64,000 nucleotides of DNA from Plecoglossus altivelis (Eukaryota; Chordata; Actinopteri; Osmeriformes; Plecoglossidae): contig BROE01000025.1 of NCBI GenBank assembly GCA_036571765.1, forward strand, positions 386,605-450,604. Direction: 5' to 3'. Made by a program: the position numbers and the translations under genes. Positions 13,302-24,725 of the stretch are shown one piece after another (position 1 is the first letter of the stretch; every line of letters starts with the position of its first letter). Below the pieces are notes generated by a model. It saw nothing but the letters and a program-made list of their open reading frames with translations. It was not told the DNA's origin and did no database searches.

Positions 13302-13489
13302 CGGGGGGGGGGCGTAGTGCTACAGTCCGGCCTCAGAAATAGAGCTGTGAACACCATCTGTCCTGCTCTCTCTCCCCGTCTGTTAGCCTGCCTGCGAGCG
13401 AAAAAAGGAGAGCGATGCTCTCATAACTGCATAAGAAGGAGGACGTGGGTGCCGAGTGTCGTAGGTGTGGGCTTTCAGGGGTGTGCAAG

Positions 13490-13566
13490 GAGGGGGGGGG
13501 TGGGGAGGAAGGGAGGTGGAGGAAGCAGGGAGAGAGAGAGAGAGAGGAGAGAGAGGGGGGGGGGGC
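13490..13566. repeat. G/GA-rich tract
   Basis: Polypurine: G runs, ggaagg, (GA)n and a final G run, just right of gap 1. Confidence 0.85.
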
Positions 13567-14384
13567 ACCGGTGGAAGCCATGAGTTAACTAGTTCTTGAC
13601 TGACCAAAGGGAATGCACTCACCTCACACTCAGACCGAGGGAGCGAAGGTGGTTGGGCGAGCGTGAGCTATTTCCTGCGCTTTGGTCCTCGTCTGGCCAC
13701 TGGTCTTTGTTTGTCCTCATGTCGCACCTCGGCTCACACAAACTGATGTGAGCAGACTCCCACCTCAGGAGTTCTGACTGAGGATTCCTGCCCGTGCAGC
13801 CTCTCTCTTTTACGGACACGCCGGCCAAGGACTGCAGAGCCGGTGGGGCAGGGATCCGCCATGGATGCTGCCTGTCGTGGCATCTCCTCTGCATCCTCGC
13901 AGGCCGAACACGCTCTGTTCTAATATGTCGGAGCAGATATCCGTGTTCCTTAGAACGCGTGTGAAATTCTGCCGACGGACATTTGGGTTCGTGCATGGAT
14001 GCTTTGTGGTGTGCCGTTCCCACATCGTTTGCTCGGTGGTTTACTGAGAACAACCTGATGGTTCACCGCTGCTGTGAACTTGCTTGCTTTCTAATGGTGA
14101 CATAGGATGTCCTTGATCTACCATGATCATTTTGTCATTTGGGATTTCTTTGTCTGTAAATCAGATAGTAATATGAAATAATGGGCCTTGACCCAACACA
14201 CACAATGGGTACCGAACTACAATAGCATGTGAAGGACAGAGCGTTGAAATGATTGGCTTTTTTTCTTACCTTGAGCTCAAAGTAGATGTCCATCTTATGA
14301 TGGCATCGATCAAAGATTAAGCTCCGTCAATACTGTATATAGTGCCAGAATCCCCTTTACAAAACACTAATTGATTTACTGTAT

Positions 14385-14828
14385 GAGAACCCTTTCAGCA
14401 TCTGCATCACCTACTGTACCATCTACTGTAGTGTGTGCACAATGTTCAGTACAGCTTAATCTACTGTATCAACTACTATACTGTGTACACAATGTTCAGC
14501 ACATCTTAATGTACTGTAAGTACAGGTTACTGGAACATCTACTGTGCTGTGTACACAATGTTCAGCACATCTTAATGTACTGTAAGTACAGGTTACTGGA
14601 ACATCTACTGTACTGTGTACACAATGTTCAGCACATCTTAATGTACTGTAACATCTACTGTTCTGTGTACACAATGTTCAGTTCAGTTTACTGTATCATC
14701 TACTGTAAGGTGTACACGATGTTCAGTACATATTAATTTACTGTAACATCTACTGTACTGTCTCCACAATGTTTAGTACAGGTTACTGTAACATCTACTG
14801 TGCTGTGTGCACAATGTTTAGTACAGCT
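14385..14828. repeat. 66-bp minisatellite with shorter variants
   Basis: A unit containing gtgtacacaatgttcagcac and ttactggaacatctactgt repeats with 66-bp spacing (gtgtacac at 14483, 14549, 14615), then about 50 bp (14665), where a 16-bp segment agtacaggttactgga is missing. Flanking copies are more diverged. It creates Cys/Tyr-rich ORFs on both strands. Confidence 0.9.
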
Positions 14829-16330
14829 TTCTCTCAATGCCGCTCAATGGACACAGCTGAAAACTTCTAGTATTTAATTTTGCCGTTGAATGATGTTAAG
14901 TACCTTTGAGGTGCACGGAGACTGTTGTGAAAAGCCCAGAGACATGTACCCTGTTATTACCTCCATTATAAAAAGAAATCAATTATCACTCCTGGATGTC
15001 ACAGCAGTGCTGTCCACGCCCTCTTTTGACTTGCAAATAATTAACACAGCCAGTCGCTGTCCGTCAACCTGTGATCAGGCCTCTTCACACCTGGAGACAC
15101 GCCCCCGTGACAGCCCCCCTGGGGGGGAGGGGGGGAAGGGGCTGTGTCCAGTATGTGAGAATGTCATGGAGATAGGTGTGAGCTGGTCTCCCTGCAGACT
15201 ACTGCAAGACTACAGAAAGACTTCACCCCCGCCACCTCAGATCAACTTTCTAGATTTTAGAACTTAAAAGTTAGTCGCCACTGGAATAAGATTTGATATG
15301 ATTTAGGGGGAATAGGTGAGTGCTTTATGGTAGATCAAAAGAATGCAGGTTGAAATTTCCACTGGAAGTTTCTTTGGAGTGTAGGCACACTGAATCCATT
15401 ATATGAAATGCCTTATAGTGTATGTGGTAAATGTCAGATTAAATGACCAAACATGTATATCAAAGATAGATTGTGTGCGCGCTATGTGCATCTTTTGTAT
15501 CTGATTTCACAAGCTGTCTTTTTCGTACGTCTCCTTAGCTGTTATTAAGTGTTGCCGCGAATTGAAAGGGCATCGGGTTCCAGGGAGAGTGAGTGAGAAC
15601 AGAACGCGGCGAAGTGGGAAAATATGAGTTGCATTGCTCAAATGTTGACTACCTGTTGCTATGGCGATCGGTTTGAATCCAGCAGGCTTTGGGTCTCTTC
15701 GCCCGTTCTAAATAAAGCTTCATCTCGCGCTGATCAGCGCAGGCTACAAGTTCTGTTTGAAACTATTCCACAGAAGCTGCACTTTGTCTCACTTTGAGCG
15801 CCAACACTGCTCTTGTTCCACACCGTACGTTGATATTGCTGTTATGTGGCGATACGTGCAGCCTTTGTCTGGTTGACTTGCGATGCTGTTGTGTAGACGG
15901 ATTAATTCATCAGTGATTCGCATCCTGGATTGATTTTTCTGTCTGTGCTATTTAACAAAAATAAAGATAGGAGAATGGTTCCTTCGTGCGCACCGCATGC
16001 ATCGAGAAAAGCAACCGAGACAGTAGGGCCTTTGATGGAAGGATCAACGTGACCGAATGACCTGTCGATCCATGTTCCTGCGGCTCGCACGGCTGACGAT
16101 CCGCACGCACAAGGATCCGCAGAGACAAAAGCATTCGTAGGTGTCATCCATAACCACTCGTCCTTTCACCCTCTGCCTTCCCATTGTGTTTCTATGTTCC
16201 CATCGCAAGCGGCTCCTCAGATTCCTGAAACAGTCGTCACCGAGTCGCTTCCATGGACAGCAGGTGAAGGGTCAAGTCCGGGAGTCTGGCCCTGGCCTGT
16301 GTTCCACGGCCTCGTGATCTGCAGTTGGTA

Positions 16331-16460
16331 CCACCCCCCCCCTCCCTGGCCCCCCTCTCCCTGAGCCCCCTCTCCCTGGCCCCTTCTCCCTGGCCACCCT
16401 GTCCCTGACCCCCTTCTCCCTGGCCCCCCTGTCCCTGACCCCTCTCTCCCCGGCCCCCCT
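16331..16460. repeat. C-rich minisatellite (ctccctggcccc type)
   Basis: Roughly eight degenerate copies of a 15-18-bp unit such as cccccctctccctggc and ccctgacccccttctcc. Confidence 0.85.
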
Positions 16461-17758
16461 CGTGTGGTGGCGAGGCCGGCCGTGTTTGGTCCCTGCTCTG
16501 GGCCCGCTGGACCGTGGCGACCTGCAGCCCCTAGAGAGGCAGGGTGCCTACGTGCCCTGCAGCAGTTGTGTCCCTCTGTCAGCTCCCCAGCTCCTACATG
16601 ATCACACACACGTCACAGGGAGCAGATTGGGTAACAGCTTTCCTCTTCGATGTGTAGCTCGCTGGAACCGCTTGTGATTAACCAGCCCAGGGGACTCTTG
16701 GTTTTTTCGGATCACCTCACAGGGGTTTTTCCTCTCACAGGTTGTGGGGACTCGGCGTGATGTGTTTAATATTGGATCAGCGCTCATGGGAAAGGCAGCT
16801 ACAGGACTGGTTCATCGCGTGTGTTGTTCAGTCCCTTGCTATGCACCTGCTGTCCTGTGGGGGGCGCCTGTGAGTGTTGAACCGAGGACAGGAGGACAAA
16901 GCGATTAGACCTGCACTGACAGCAACAGGAAGACGGGGTCGTCTTGTTACTTGCTGTGAAAAGTACAGGACAGTATTGTGCAAACTACTGCGACAAAAAC
17001 AAAACAAAACGAAGCTCAAAAAAAGAAGCATTTTTCTGTTTTCATTTTGAATTCACGTTCGTTTGTCAATATCTGTTGATACATTTTGGCGTGTTAACAG
17101 CGCTATAATTGACGACGTGGGGACTTCCATTGTAACCTCAAAAGGGTTTAGGAAGCTCTCATGGACATCATATTTAGATCTTTTCCTCCCACACAAGCAT
17201 GCCGTCTTACTACAGTAAGCAATCAAGTTTATTAAACTAACATTCCACAGTGCTATTTGCAGGGAAGATCCTGACCACGCGCTCCCAGTGAATCAGCCTA
17301 ACCTGACAATTATAGGACACGATCATGAAAAAAAACATCCTCAGCTCTTTTCAGTCCGCACAGTTCCTTGTTTCTAGGCAACAGGAAGTTAATATACAAT
17401 TAATAATATGGGAATGTGCTATCCTGGAATCCAATCACAGACTTAATTTGCCAGGGAGTTGTCTTTGTCTCCAGATATTAAATATTGCGGATCCTTAACG
17501 TAGTAAGCGCTGACACGTTTAAGCCAAGAAAGAGCCTAAGATAGGGGTCTCTTGTATAGTAGAAGCTTAAGCCTAGCTCCCTCTAAGCCTGGGTTTTCTA
17601 CCTTCAGGTGATGAATGACTGGCTTCTCACAATCACTCCCTTGGCAGTAGTGCTTTAATGGAACCTTACCATCTCGGAAGCTCTGATATTAAACTTGCAC
17701 GCGCATCAGACCGTTTGCCCCCTAAGGATCTGACCTCTGTTGTTTCCTGAACTGACAG

Positions 17759-17804
17759 GGTGTCTCGCTGAGGAGAGGGGACATGAAGGGGACTACTCTG
17801 TCTG
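17759..17804 (+). CDS. pebp4: PEBP4 short internal exon
   Basis: This 46-nt exon lies between a tgaactgacag acceptor and a gtacgt donor. It encodes GVSLRRGDMKGTTLS plus the first base of the next codon, which with the following exon gives Asp-Tyr. It fits the family segment G-x-D-L-x-x-G between the two conserved blocks (human PEBP4 has GADLKKGKIQG here). The phase matches both neighbouring exons exactly, the main evidence for so short an exon. Confidence 0.85.
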
Positions 17805-17922
17805 GTACGTGTTTTTTACAACTAAACGGACAGCGCTTTCACCCTGCTCTCTTTGGTTTCAATCTGAAATACTTGTTGCGGTTTTACCAGCAGAAGTGAT
17901 GGTTCCTCTTCCCTCCCTGCAG

Positions 17923-18039
17923 ACTATTCCCCCCCGACCCCTCCGCCCAAGTCTGGCCTGCATCGTTACCAGTTCCTGGTGTTTGAGCAGCCAGCCAATC
18001 AGCAACTGGTCCTCACTCCGAAGGAGATGTCATCCCTGG
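17923..18039 (+). CDS. pebp4: PEBP4 exon with GLHRYQFLVFEQ block
   Basis: This 117-nt exon follows ccctccctgcag and ends at a gtaaga donor. It encodes YSPPTPPPKSGLHRYQFLVF and continues through EQPANQQLVLTPKEMSSL. G-x-H-R-Y is the second PEBP signature block; its His and Tyr contribute to the ligand pocket (His118 and Tyr120 in PEBP1 numbering), and both are intact. The intron before it is only 118 bp. A longer ORF starting at 17740 reads through this region in another frame and is a shadow. Confidence 0.9.
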
Positions 18040-21000
18040 GTAAGACCTCCAATCACACCTGCCTTGAAACACAGTCTGTTCAGGTTCTTAACAACTAGAA
18101 CTACCATCACTGCACCACATCTGCTTGCTCCCTTACATTCACAGCTTCTATACTCTAAACCTGTTACCTTTAAACCATATGGAAACTATATATACCTCTA
18201 CCCAAGTGAATATCTTTATATCACTGACATACAAGAGAATAGAATCTGTTCTCTGACGGTGCCTGTTTGTCTTGAAGTTTCTCTGTTCCTGCTCTGCACA
18301 TGGCTGTCTGCTGTCCAAAGGTAAAACAGCACGCTCAACAATCATTGCAGGCGCTTCATTAAAGCGTTTTGAGGCCCGTTTCCGAAGACCATTTTCTCAA
18401 AGCGCTTCAACGTAATAAGGGATATCGTAACGAGGTTAGCGAGGCTGTTTTTGCACCACATGTTCAGGCAGACTCTGGGCCAGGTGCTCGTCTGTCCTGC
18501 GCACACACCTGCAGGAGCCTCTCTGTAGGTGTGCCTCTCTGCTCTGAGGGTCTCCTTCCTGTCCACGTCATCCATTTCTGAATCACCAAGGGAGACTCAG
18601 TCATAACTAAAGCTCATTGATGGTCTAAAGTTCCTGTGTTTTTATCTGTCTGGGCTGGAGCGCTCTGTAGAGCTTGGTTATTATTCTACTGTTGTATGTC
18701 TCTCATGAAAGGCCCTTGAAAATCATGTGAGGGAGTCGCTTTCTGTAAGTTTTCTTTATTTTTATTTTTTTCTTCTTCTTCTTTTTTTTCAATTTACCCC
18801 CCAAAACCTTCCGGTGTGAGTGACTGCACTCGGAGACACCTCGCGAGGGGCGTGTCGGCCTGTCGGCTCCGCTCCCGGGGCCTCGCTGGTGATTTGAGAA
18901 GAGATCAGGGTGTTTGAGACTTCAAGGAGCGGAGTGGTTGAACGAGCAGAGCTGCCAGTCGCTGCTGTTTGAAGTTTTTGACAGCTTCGTCAGCAAACAA
19001 TCCTACTACATTAGGCTTGATGATTGTTTGATGTGGAGATGCTGAGAGAACGTGTCAAATCTGCGGCTCCCTTTGAGTGGCTTATTTATCTAACTTGCCT
19101 TTTCAGGGTGATTGACTTGAAAATGTGTCTTTTTAATCAAGGTATTCACCTTGTCAAAAGCAGTTTAGGCAAAGGAAAACTGACGGTATGAATAATATCC
19201 CAATATTTACGGCTTATTCGTTTTTTTTTAGTTTAACTGCATTTCTAGGCTACGTGAAGGCTTAAACATGCTGTTCAAGTTCATAAACTGTTCTTGACAT
19301 TTGATATATTTGCTATCTTGCTGACGTTGCTGTCAGATTCTCCCTGCTTCTAGCTTAGAACTGGGTTTGTCAGAGGTTCCGTTAGCCTTCCAACAGTCCG
19401 TGACCCGATAGAGTCCAGAGTTTGGACTGAACCCTCTCCTCGTTAACTCTCCATCACCGCTCCCTCTCTAACACTTCCTCCCAGCAACACGCTCTTCTCC
19501 CTCCGAAGGAAATGAAATTAAGATATCAAAGCTTCAGTCTGATAATCAAATATGAGCGGCCTGTGCATGGCAGAACGCTGCGTATGGGGTGGAGAAGACG
19601 ATGGCCGGGCGCGCCGACCCACCAAGGCTGCCTCGCTCACAGGCTGCCTCGCTCACAGGCTGCCTCGCTCGCGGGCTGCCTCGCTCACAGGCTGCCTCGT
19701 TTACATGCTGCCTCACTCATAGGCTGCCTCGCTCACAGGCTGCCTCGCTCACATGCTGCCTCACTCATAGGCTGCCTCGCTCACAGGCTGCCTCACTCAT
19801 AGGCTGCCTCGCTCACATGCTGCCTCGCTCACATGCTGCCTCGCTCGCGGGCTGCCTCGCTCACAGGCTGCCTCGCTCACATGCTGCCTCGCTCACGGTC
19901 TGCCTCGCTCACATGCTGCCTCACTCGCGGGCTGCCTCGTTTACATGCTGCCTCGCTCACGGTCTGCCTCGCTCACAAGCTGCCTCGCTCACAGGCTGCC
20001 CTGCTCACATGCTGCCTCGCTCGCGGGCTGCCTCGCTCACAGGCTGCCTCACTCACAGGCTGCCTCGCTCGCGGGCTGCCTCGCTCACAGGCTGCCTCGC
20101 TCACGGTCTGCCTTGCTCACGGGCTGCCTCGCTCGCGGGCTGCCTCGCTCACATGCTGCCTCGCTCACAGGCTGCCTCGCTCGCGGGCTGCCTCGCTCAC
20201 AGGCTGCCTCACTCATAGGCTGCCTCGCTCACGGGCTGCCTCGTTTACATGCTGCCTCACTCATAGGCTGCCTCGCTCACAAGCTGCCTCGCTCGCGGGC
20301 TGCCTCGCTCACAGGCTGCCTCGCTCACGGGCTGCCTCGCTCACAGGCTGCCTCGCTCACGGGCTGCCTCGCTCACAGGCTGCCTCGCTCACATGCTGCC
20401 TCGCTCACATGCTGCCCCGCTCACATGCTGCCCCGCTCACAGGCTGCCTCGCTCACATGCTGCCCCGCTCACAGGCTGCCTCACTCACATGCTGCCTCGC
20501 TCACAGGCTGCCTCGCTCACATGCTGCCTCGCTCACAGGCTGCCTCGCTCACAGGCTGCCTCGCTCACGGGCTGCCTCGCTCACGGTCTGCCTCGCTCAC
20601 AGGCTGCCTCGCTCACAGGCTGCCCCGCTCACAGGCTGCCTCGCTCACAGGCTGCCTCGCTCACAGGCTGCCTCGCTCACAGGCTGCCTCGCTCACATGC
20701 TGCCTCGCTCACAGGCTACCTTGCGGTACCTCAGTACCAGTGCTGATCCCTGGTGCGTGGAACCTGACAGACACAACGACATTGGTGTGTTCAGCTTGGC
20801 TTTAACACGGCCACAAAGCGCTATTCCTCCTAGACGAGTAGAGCAGGGGGGGGGGGGATTCCCATATCTCCCCTCCTCCCCCGATAAGTATGTTCACTGA
20901 TTAGCGTCTGTCCTCCCTCCATGTGGTATGACACAGAGAGCATTTCTCATAGCCTCTGACATTAATTGATGTGATTTGCAAAGGGAAGGCATTCAGCCGT

Positions 21001-24000
21001 GGGTGGGAGAGACTCCTAATGATCATTTTCCACTTCCAGTGGCTCGATCCTTGACTCAATTTCATCTCCAACATGTCGTTGTCATTTCTCTGTTGTTGTT
21101 TTCTTTTTTCCTTTTTCATCCTGTGGGCCGTCCCCGCTCGGCTAACAAGGTGGCGCGTGGCGCAAGGTGGAGCGGGGTGCGTTGCCGAGGGCAGCCGCGC
21201 AGGGGGGTCTGATGTGCCTCCTGGGTTTAGGTGATGAGATGTGGGTCAGGGGGCCGGATGGAGACAGCTGGTTGTTACACAAGTGGCCGAGGGAAGAGGG
21301 TGGGTGTGCCTTGCTTCTGGCACTGGGCAGAGGGGCCATGTTGGTGGGGAATGCCCTTGTCTGAATGTGCCCCGATGCCAGGGCTCCCACCGTCCAGGGT
21401 GAGGGCAGGCGTGGGCATGCAGGCCCTGGTGACATTTTTCAGCCAGTTGGCAAACCCTCCTCTTGGCACGCCGCTGTTCAACGCTACAGTGCCAGTCTGT
21501 TGGCTTAGAGGTGGTGCCGTAACAATGAAGAAGGGAGGGGTGGACCTGTCTGTTTTAGCTGGCATGGACAGATGGTGAGAGGGGGAAGGGTTGATTTCTC
21601 TCTGCTTTTACTGTCCAACCCAGATATTTCTTTACAAGAACCAGGGAAATGTTTTTAGACAGCAGACACACGTATCCACGTCAGGAGGTTGTCATTCTTT
21701 CTTAAGTCTGACTGTTTTCCAGAGGGCCTTGTTGCAGGGCGTTGCAGAGGTCTGGACAGCGTGTGGATAAAGGGGGGAGAGAGAGGGCGGGGGTGTCTCT
21801 CCACCTCAGAGCCAGGCTATGTACTGGCTGGTGAACACCGCTCCTCACCCCTGGCTCCCAGCATCCATACTGCCGGCTCAGCACTCTGTAATTGAAGCCA
21901 TTTGCAATGTTGCAGTGTTGTAATGGTCAGATCTGTGTCTCCCACCCACCCACTGCCCCTGCCATTAATCAGAGCTCTGGAGTCAGGAGATGGTGCCAGG
22001 GACAGCCACAATAGGCCCAAGCTGGAGCCAGGAATCCCTTACACAGGGCCCCCGACGGGGCTGCGGCGGAGCAACTGGCTGGTTGAACAGCAGGTGTCGT
22101 GTAGCTACTGTAGAGCCGAGCCTATTCTGTTGCTTTAGTATCTGGCGAAGTCGCATGTCTTTAGCTGGGGCGCTAGTCCGACCTGGTTCTGATGGAGAGG
22201 GCTTGCATGTTGAGTCTAGAGGTTGAGGTTCTGATCTGGAGAGTTCAACAGGGGCTTCCTCTGTGGACAACAACCTCCCTGCTCCTCAGAAACAGGGGAG
22301 GGAGGGAGACAGTCCTATCAGCTCTTTCCACTGGCAGGCAGATTACAGAGGTGGAAACATGTTTCTGGCCCACAAATGAGCAGAAACAGACTGGGGACTA
22401 TTTTAAGGTCATGTGTAAATATGGGCGTTTGCAGGATAGCGGCCCTGCCTGGGTGACAGAACCCGCTATTGTCATTTATAGGTGTTTTTGTGTGTCTGCG
22501 CCTTCTGGTGTAACATGGCAGAACCAGAGTCTAGACCTGACCTCATGAGGTTCTCCAGACCCTGCATGTTGACCTTTACTGTGACCTCTATGAACCTGAA
22601 ATGTGTTACCCCCCCACCCCAAAAATATGAGACACTCCCCTCGTCATTAAACAGAACCATGTGTGATGTGGATTCTTTCTGCCCAAATCGAATGCAAGCC
22701 ACATAAAAACACAAGGTTTTTTCGTTCAAAAATCCCATTTAAATTCGCTACAACTTCAATCCGCTCCGAAGATGGTTATCCTCCAGCGCACAGTGGGGAG
22801 AGGCAGGTCACTGGGCTGACGACCCCCGCTCAGGTGAGCCAAACCGGGGTTGGGATCTGCAGAGGCGTTGCATTATCTCCCCTGGAGCTCAGGGCTCTGG
22901 GGGCCACTGGGGCCTGTGTGACTTCATAAGTGCAGGTCACTTAACTCCATTGCCCTCCCTCAATTACAGACGGCCTGTTTCTGGGCCATTCTGATGCTCT
23001 GGGCAGCCCCGCACACACCCAAGCACCAATCGTCTCCAGGTTAATATTCAGCATCTCCAACAGCTGAGCTCCGAACCCACGGCGACCCCGCCGTGACCCC
23101 GTGGTGACTTCCACAGAGCGTAGCTCCTGACGGCAGGGAAGGAGAAGCAGCAGAGCAGCGGCCAGCAGAGAGTTCACAGATGTCGCTACTGACAGCCTCA
23201 GAGGCAGTTAATGAGCCATTTGTCAACGCGGTTACAATGAAGACATGAACATCAGCATCAGGTTTGTTGTGAAGATGTTTGGAGTCACTGTTCCATGGAT
23301 TCTAACATTTGTCTGTGTCTTGGCGATGGGACACTGGGTTGGTGTGGCAAGCTGTGCGTTGGGAACCAAAGACAAAACCTTGGTCACGCCCCAAGAAGAC
23401 GTGAAGATCTCCATGGTTGCGCTACTCTGTTACCTGCGGCAACACTCGATATACAACGCAAGCTAAGCCCTGATCCCAGAGAGGAGCCAGGAGCGATGCG
23501 TCTATCGAGACCCCATCCCAGAAACGTCGGGTCTGCAAACGTGGAACAGATCCAGCCCCTGGAGTCCTGAGCTACCTCTCTGTCAGATGCTGCTTGTTTC
23601 CCTCACAGGGAGATCCTGGGCGCATGTGCGATTTGAGCTTCAGATGAACACAACCACAGTACCTTTCCTTTTAAAGAAGAGAGATGCGCTGTGGTTATTC
23701 TCAGGCTTACGAATATGTGAGGTCGCACACCCACACAAACACACGCAGAGATATACACAAAGTGCCGCTTTTGATACTGTGGTGAACTTGACTCATACGG
23801 GGCTTCCCCCTAAACAATAACGCAAGGTTTGACCTCTCAATATACCTTCTCAGTCCCACGTCACTTGGAAGTAGTAATATTGTTGTGAAATACATACACG
23901 ACAATAACGTTATTATTAGATCTGTTGAACGCTCACTCCTCACAGAGTTGCTGAATGTGCCCAGATCCTTCCCCGTTGACCATAAAGTGTTGTTTTCAGG

Positions 24001-24633
24001 GATAAGTTCACACTAGACAGAGTGAGCAATGAAATGGTACCAATTATGTTGCCATGTTAAGAGCTGGTTCTGCTGTCGTCTTAGTAGCAGGAGATGGAGC
24101 TGGTAGAGATGGGAGGCTTGTTAAACCCATGAAGTGATATTGTCATAGCAGCCGGACTCCCGTCTGGTGTTTGTTTAAAAGGGGAGGGAGAAAAACAGTC
24201 CATGAGATTGAATCATATCTTCTTGCCAACAAGTCTTCGCGTTCCCACCTCCATCATTACAGAAACATGTTTTATTTTCAGCAGTGCTGTTCTCAGTGAC
24301 TCACATCCCGAGGGCCACGTGCTCCTCTCCTAGTGCTCTGCCTCCCCGCAGAACGCAGCGAGCGGGGAGCTGCCGTTTGCCTCCCCGCAGAACGCAGCGA
24401 GCGGGCAGCCGCCGTACCGTCTGCGTTCACAGCGAGCTTAGTTCTCCGGCTCGGATGTTGAGTTAACGTACGTGACGCTGTCACTGCCCTTTACGCCCGA
24501 TCAAACTTTCTTTTTTCTCTCCCCACGATCGACGAAATGTTCCTTACGAGATCTGTCACTTGCCGTCTGATGTTCAGCGGCGACCAAGAAACACAGGTTC
24601 TGTGACTTTCTCGCTCTCTCTCTCTCGATGCAG
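18040..24633 (+). other. PEBP4 last intron (6.6 kb)
   Basis: It holds the 16-bp array at 19626-20720. Elsewhere it is unique sequence with short ORFs of no recognised family, including 23245-23466 (hydrophobic N terminus, no splice or conservation support). 21130-22300 is relatively GC-rich. Confidence 0.75.
19626..20720. repeat. 1.1 kb minisatellite, 16-bp unit
   Basis: About 68 head-to-tail copies of ggctgcctcgctcaca, with variants at a few positions (acatg, cggg, cggtc, cataggct). The unit is not a multiple of 3 and contains no stop in any forward phase, so three copies cycle through all three frames. This gives long overlapping +-strand ORFs (209, 286 and 355 codons) reading the 16-residue period GCLAHRLPRSQAASLT. 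There is no evidence that any is a gene. Confidence 0.97.
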
Positions 24634-24725
24634 GTAACTGGGATCCCCAGGACTTTGCCAGAAGGTTCCACCTGGGACAACCTGTGGCTTCTGTGCAGTT
24701 CCTCAGCCAGAACCACAAAGACTAG
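24634..24725 (+). CDS. pebp4: PEBP4 terminal coding exon
   Basis: The acceptor is tctctctctcgatgcag. The exon completes a Gly codon and encodes NWDPQDFARRFHLGQPVASV, then QFLSQNHKD and a TAG stop at 24723-24725. F-x-x-R-F-x-L-x-x-P-V-A/E-x-x-Q-F is the typical C-terminal PEBP helix motif. The protein stops soon after it, whereas human PEBP4 continues with a Lys-rich tail, so this fish form appears shorter at the C terminus. Confidence 0.88.

Larger units (their letters stand above)
528..17758 (+). other. PEBP4 large intron (17.2 kb)
   Basis: This intron contains the tandem arrays listed separately plus single-copy AT-rich DNA at about 1490-3370, 3520-6320, 7435-8295, 8385-9920, 10090-12900, 13600-14380 and 14830-16330. 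A homeobox-like run of overlapping TTAATTAA motifs lies near 11195-11215. I recognise no conserved protein-coding exon here apart from the weak candidate at 12932-12984. ORFs in this stretch are short or low-complexity. Confidence 0.75.
429..24725 (+). other. pebp4: PEBP4 gene, 3' part (four exons visible)
   Basis: This transcription unit runs in from the left edge. Four exons join in frame (phases 0, 0/1, 1/1, 1/stop) to give 117 residues of a PEBP domain ending in a stop. The first exon(s), expected to carry a signal peptide and the N-terminal half of the domain, are not visible and probably lie left of the window. Assignment to PEBP4 rather than PEBP1 rests on residue similarity (WRYWLVVDIE resembles the human PEBP4 segment) and on the position upstream of EGR3 in the same orientation. 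Introns are 17.2 kb, 118 bp and 6.6 kb. No canonical AATAAA was seen within about 1.5 kb after the stop, so the 3' end is undefined. Confidence 0.85.

Noticed and set aside
15661..15690. tRNA-like B box (ggtttgaatcc)
   Set aside because: No matching A box or cloverleaf could be drawn around it.
19589..20900. Three overlapping long +-strand ORFs (209, 286, 355 codons)
   Set aside because: They are the three phases of a 16-bp tandem repeat with no stop; no splice, start or conservation evidence.
23245..23466. 73-codon ORF with a hydrophobic N-terminal stretch
   Set aside because: It looks signal-peptide-like but lies in the PEBP4 intron with no promoter, conservation or homology that I can see.
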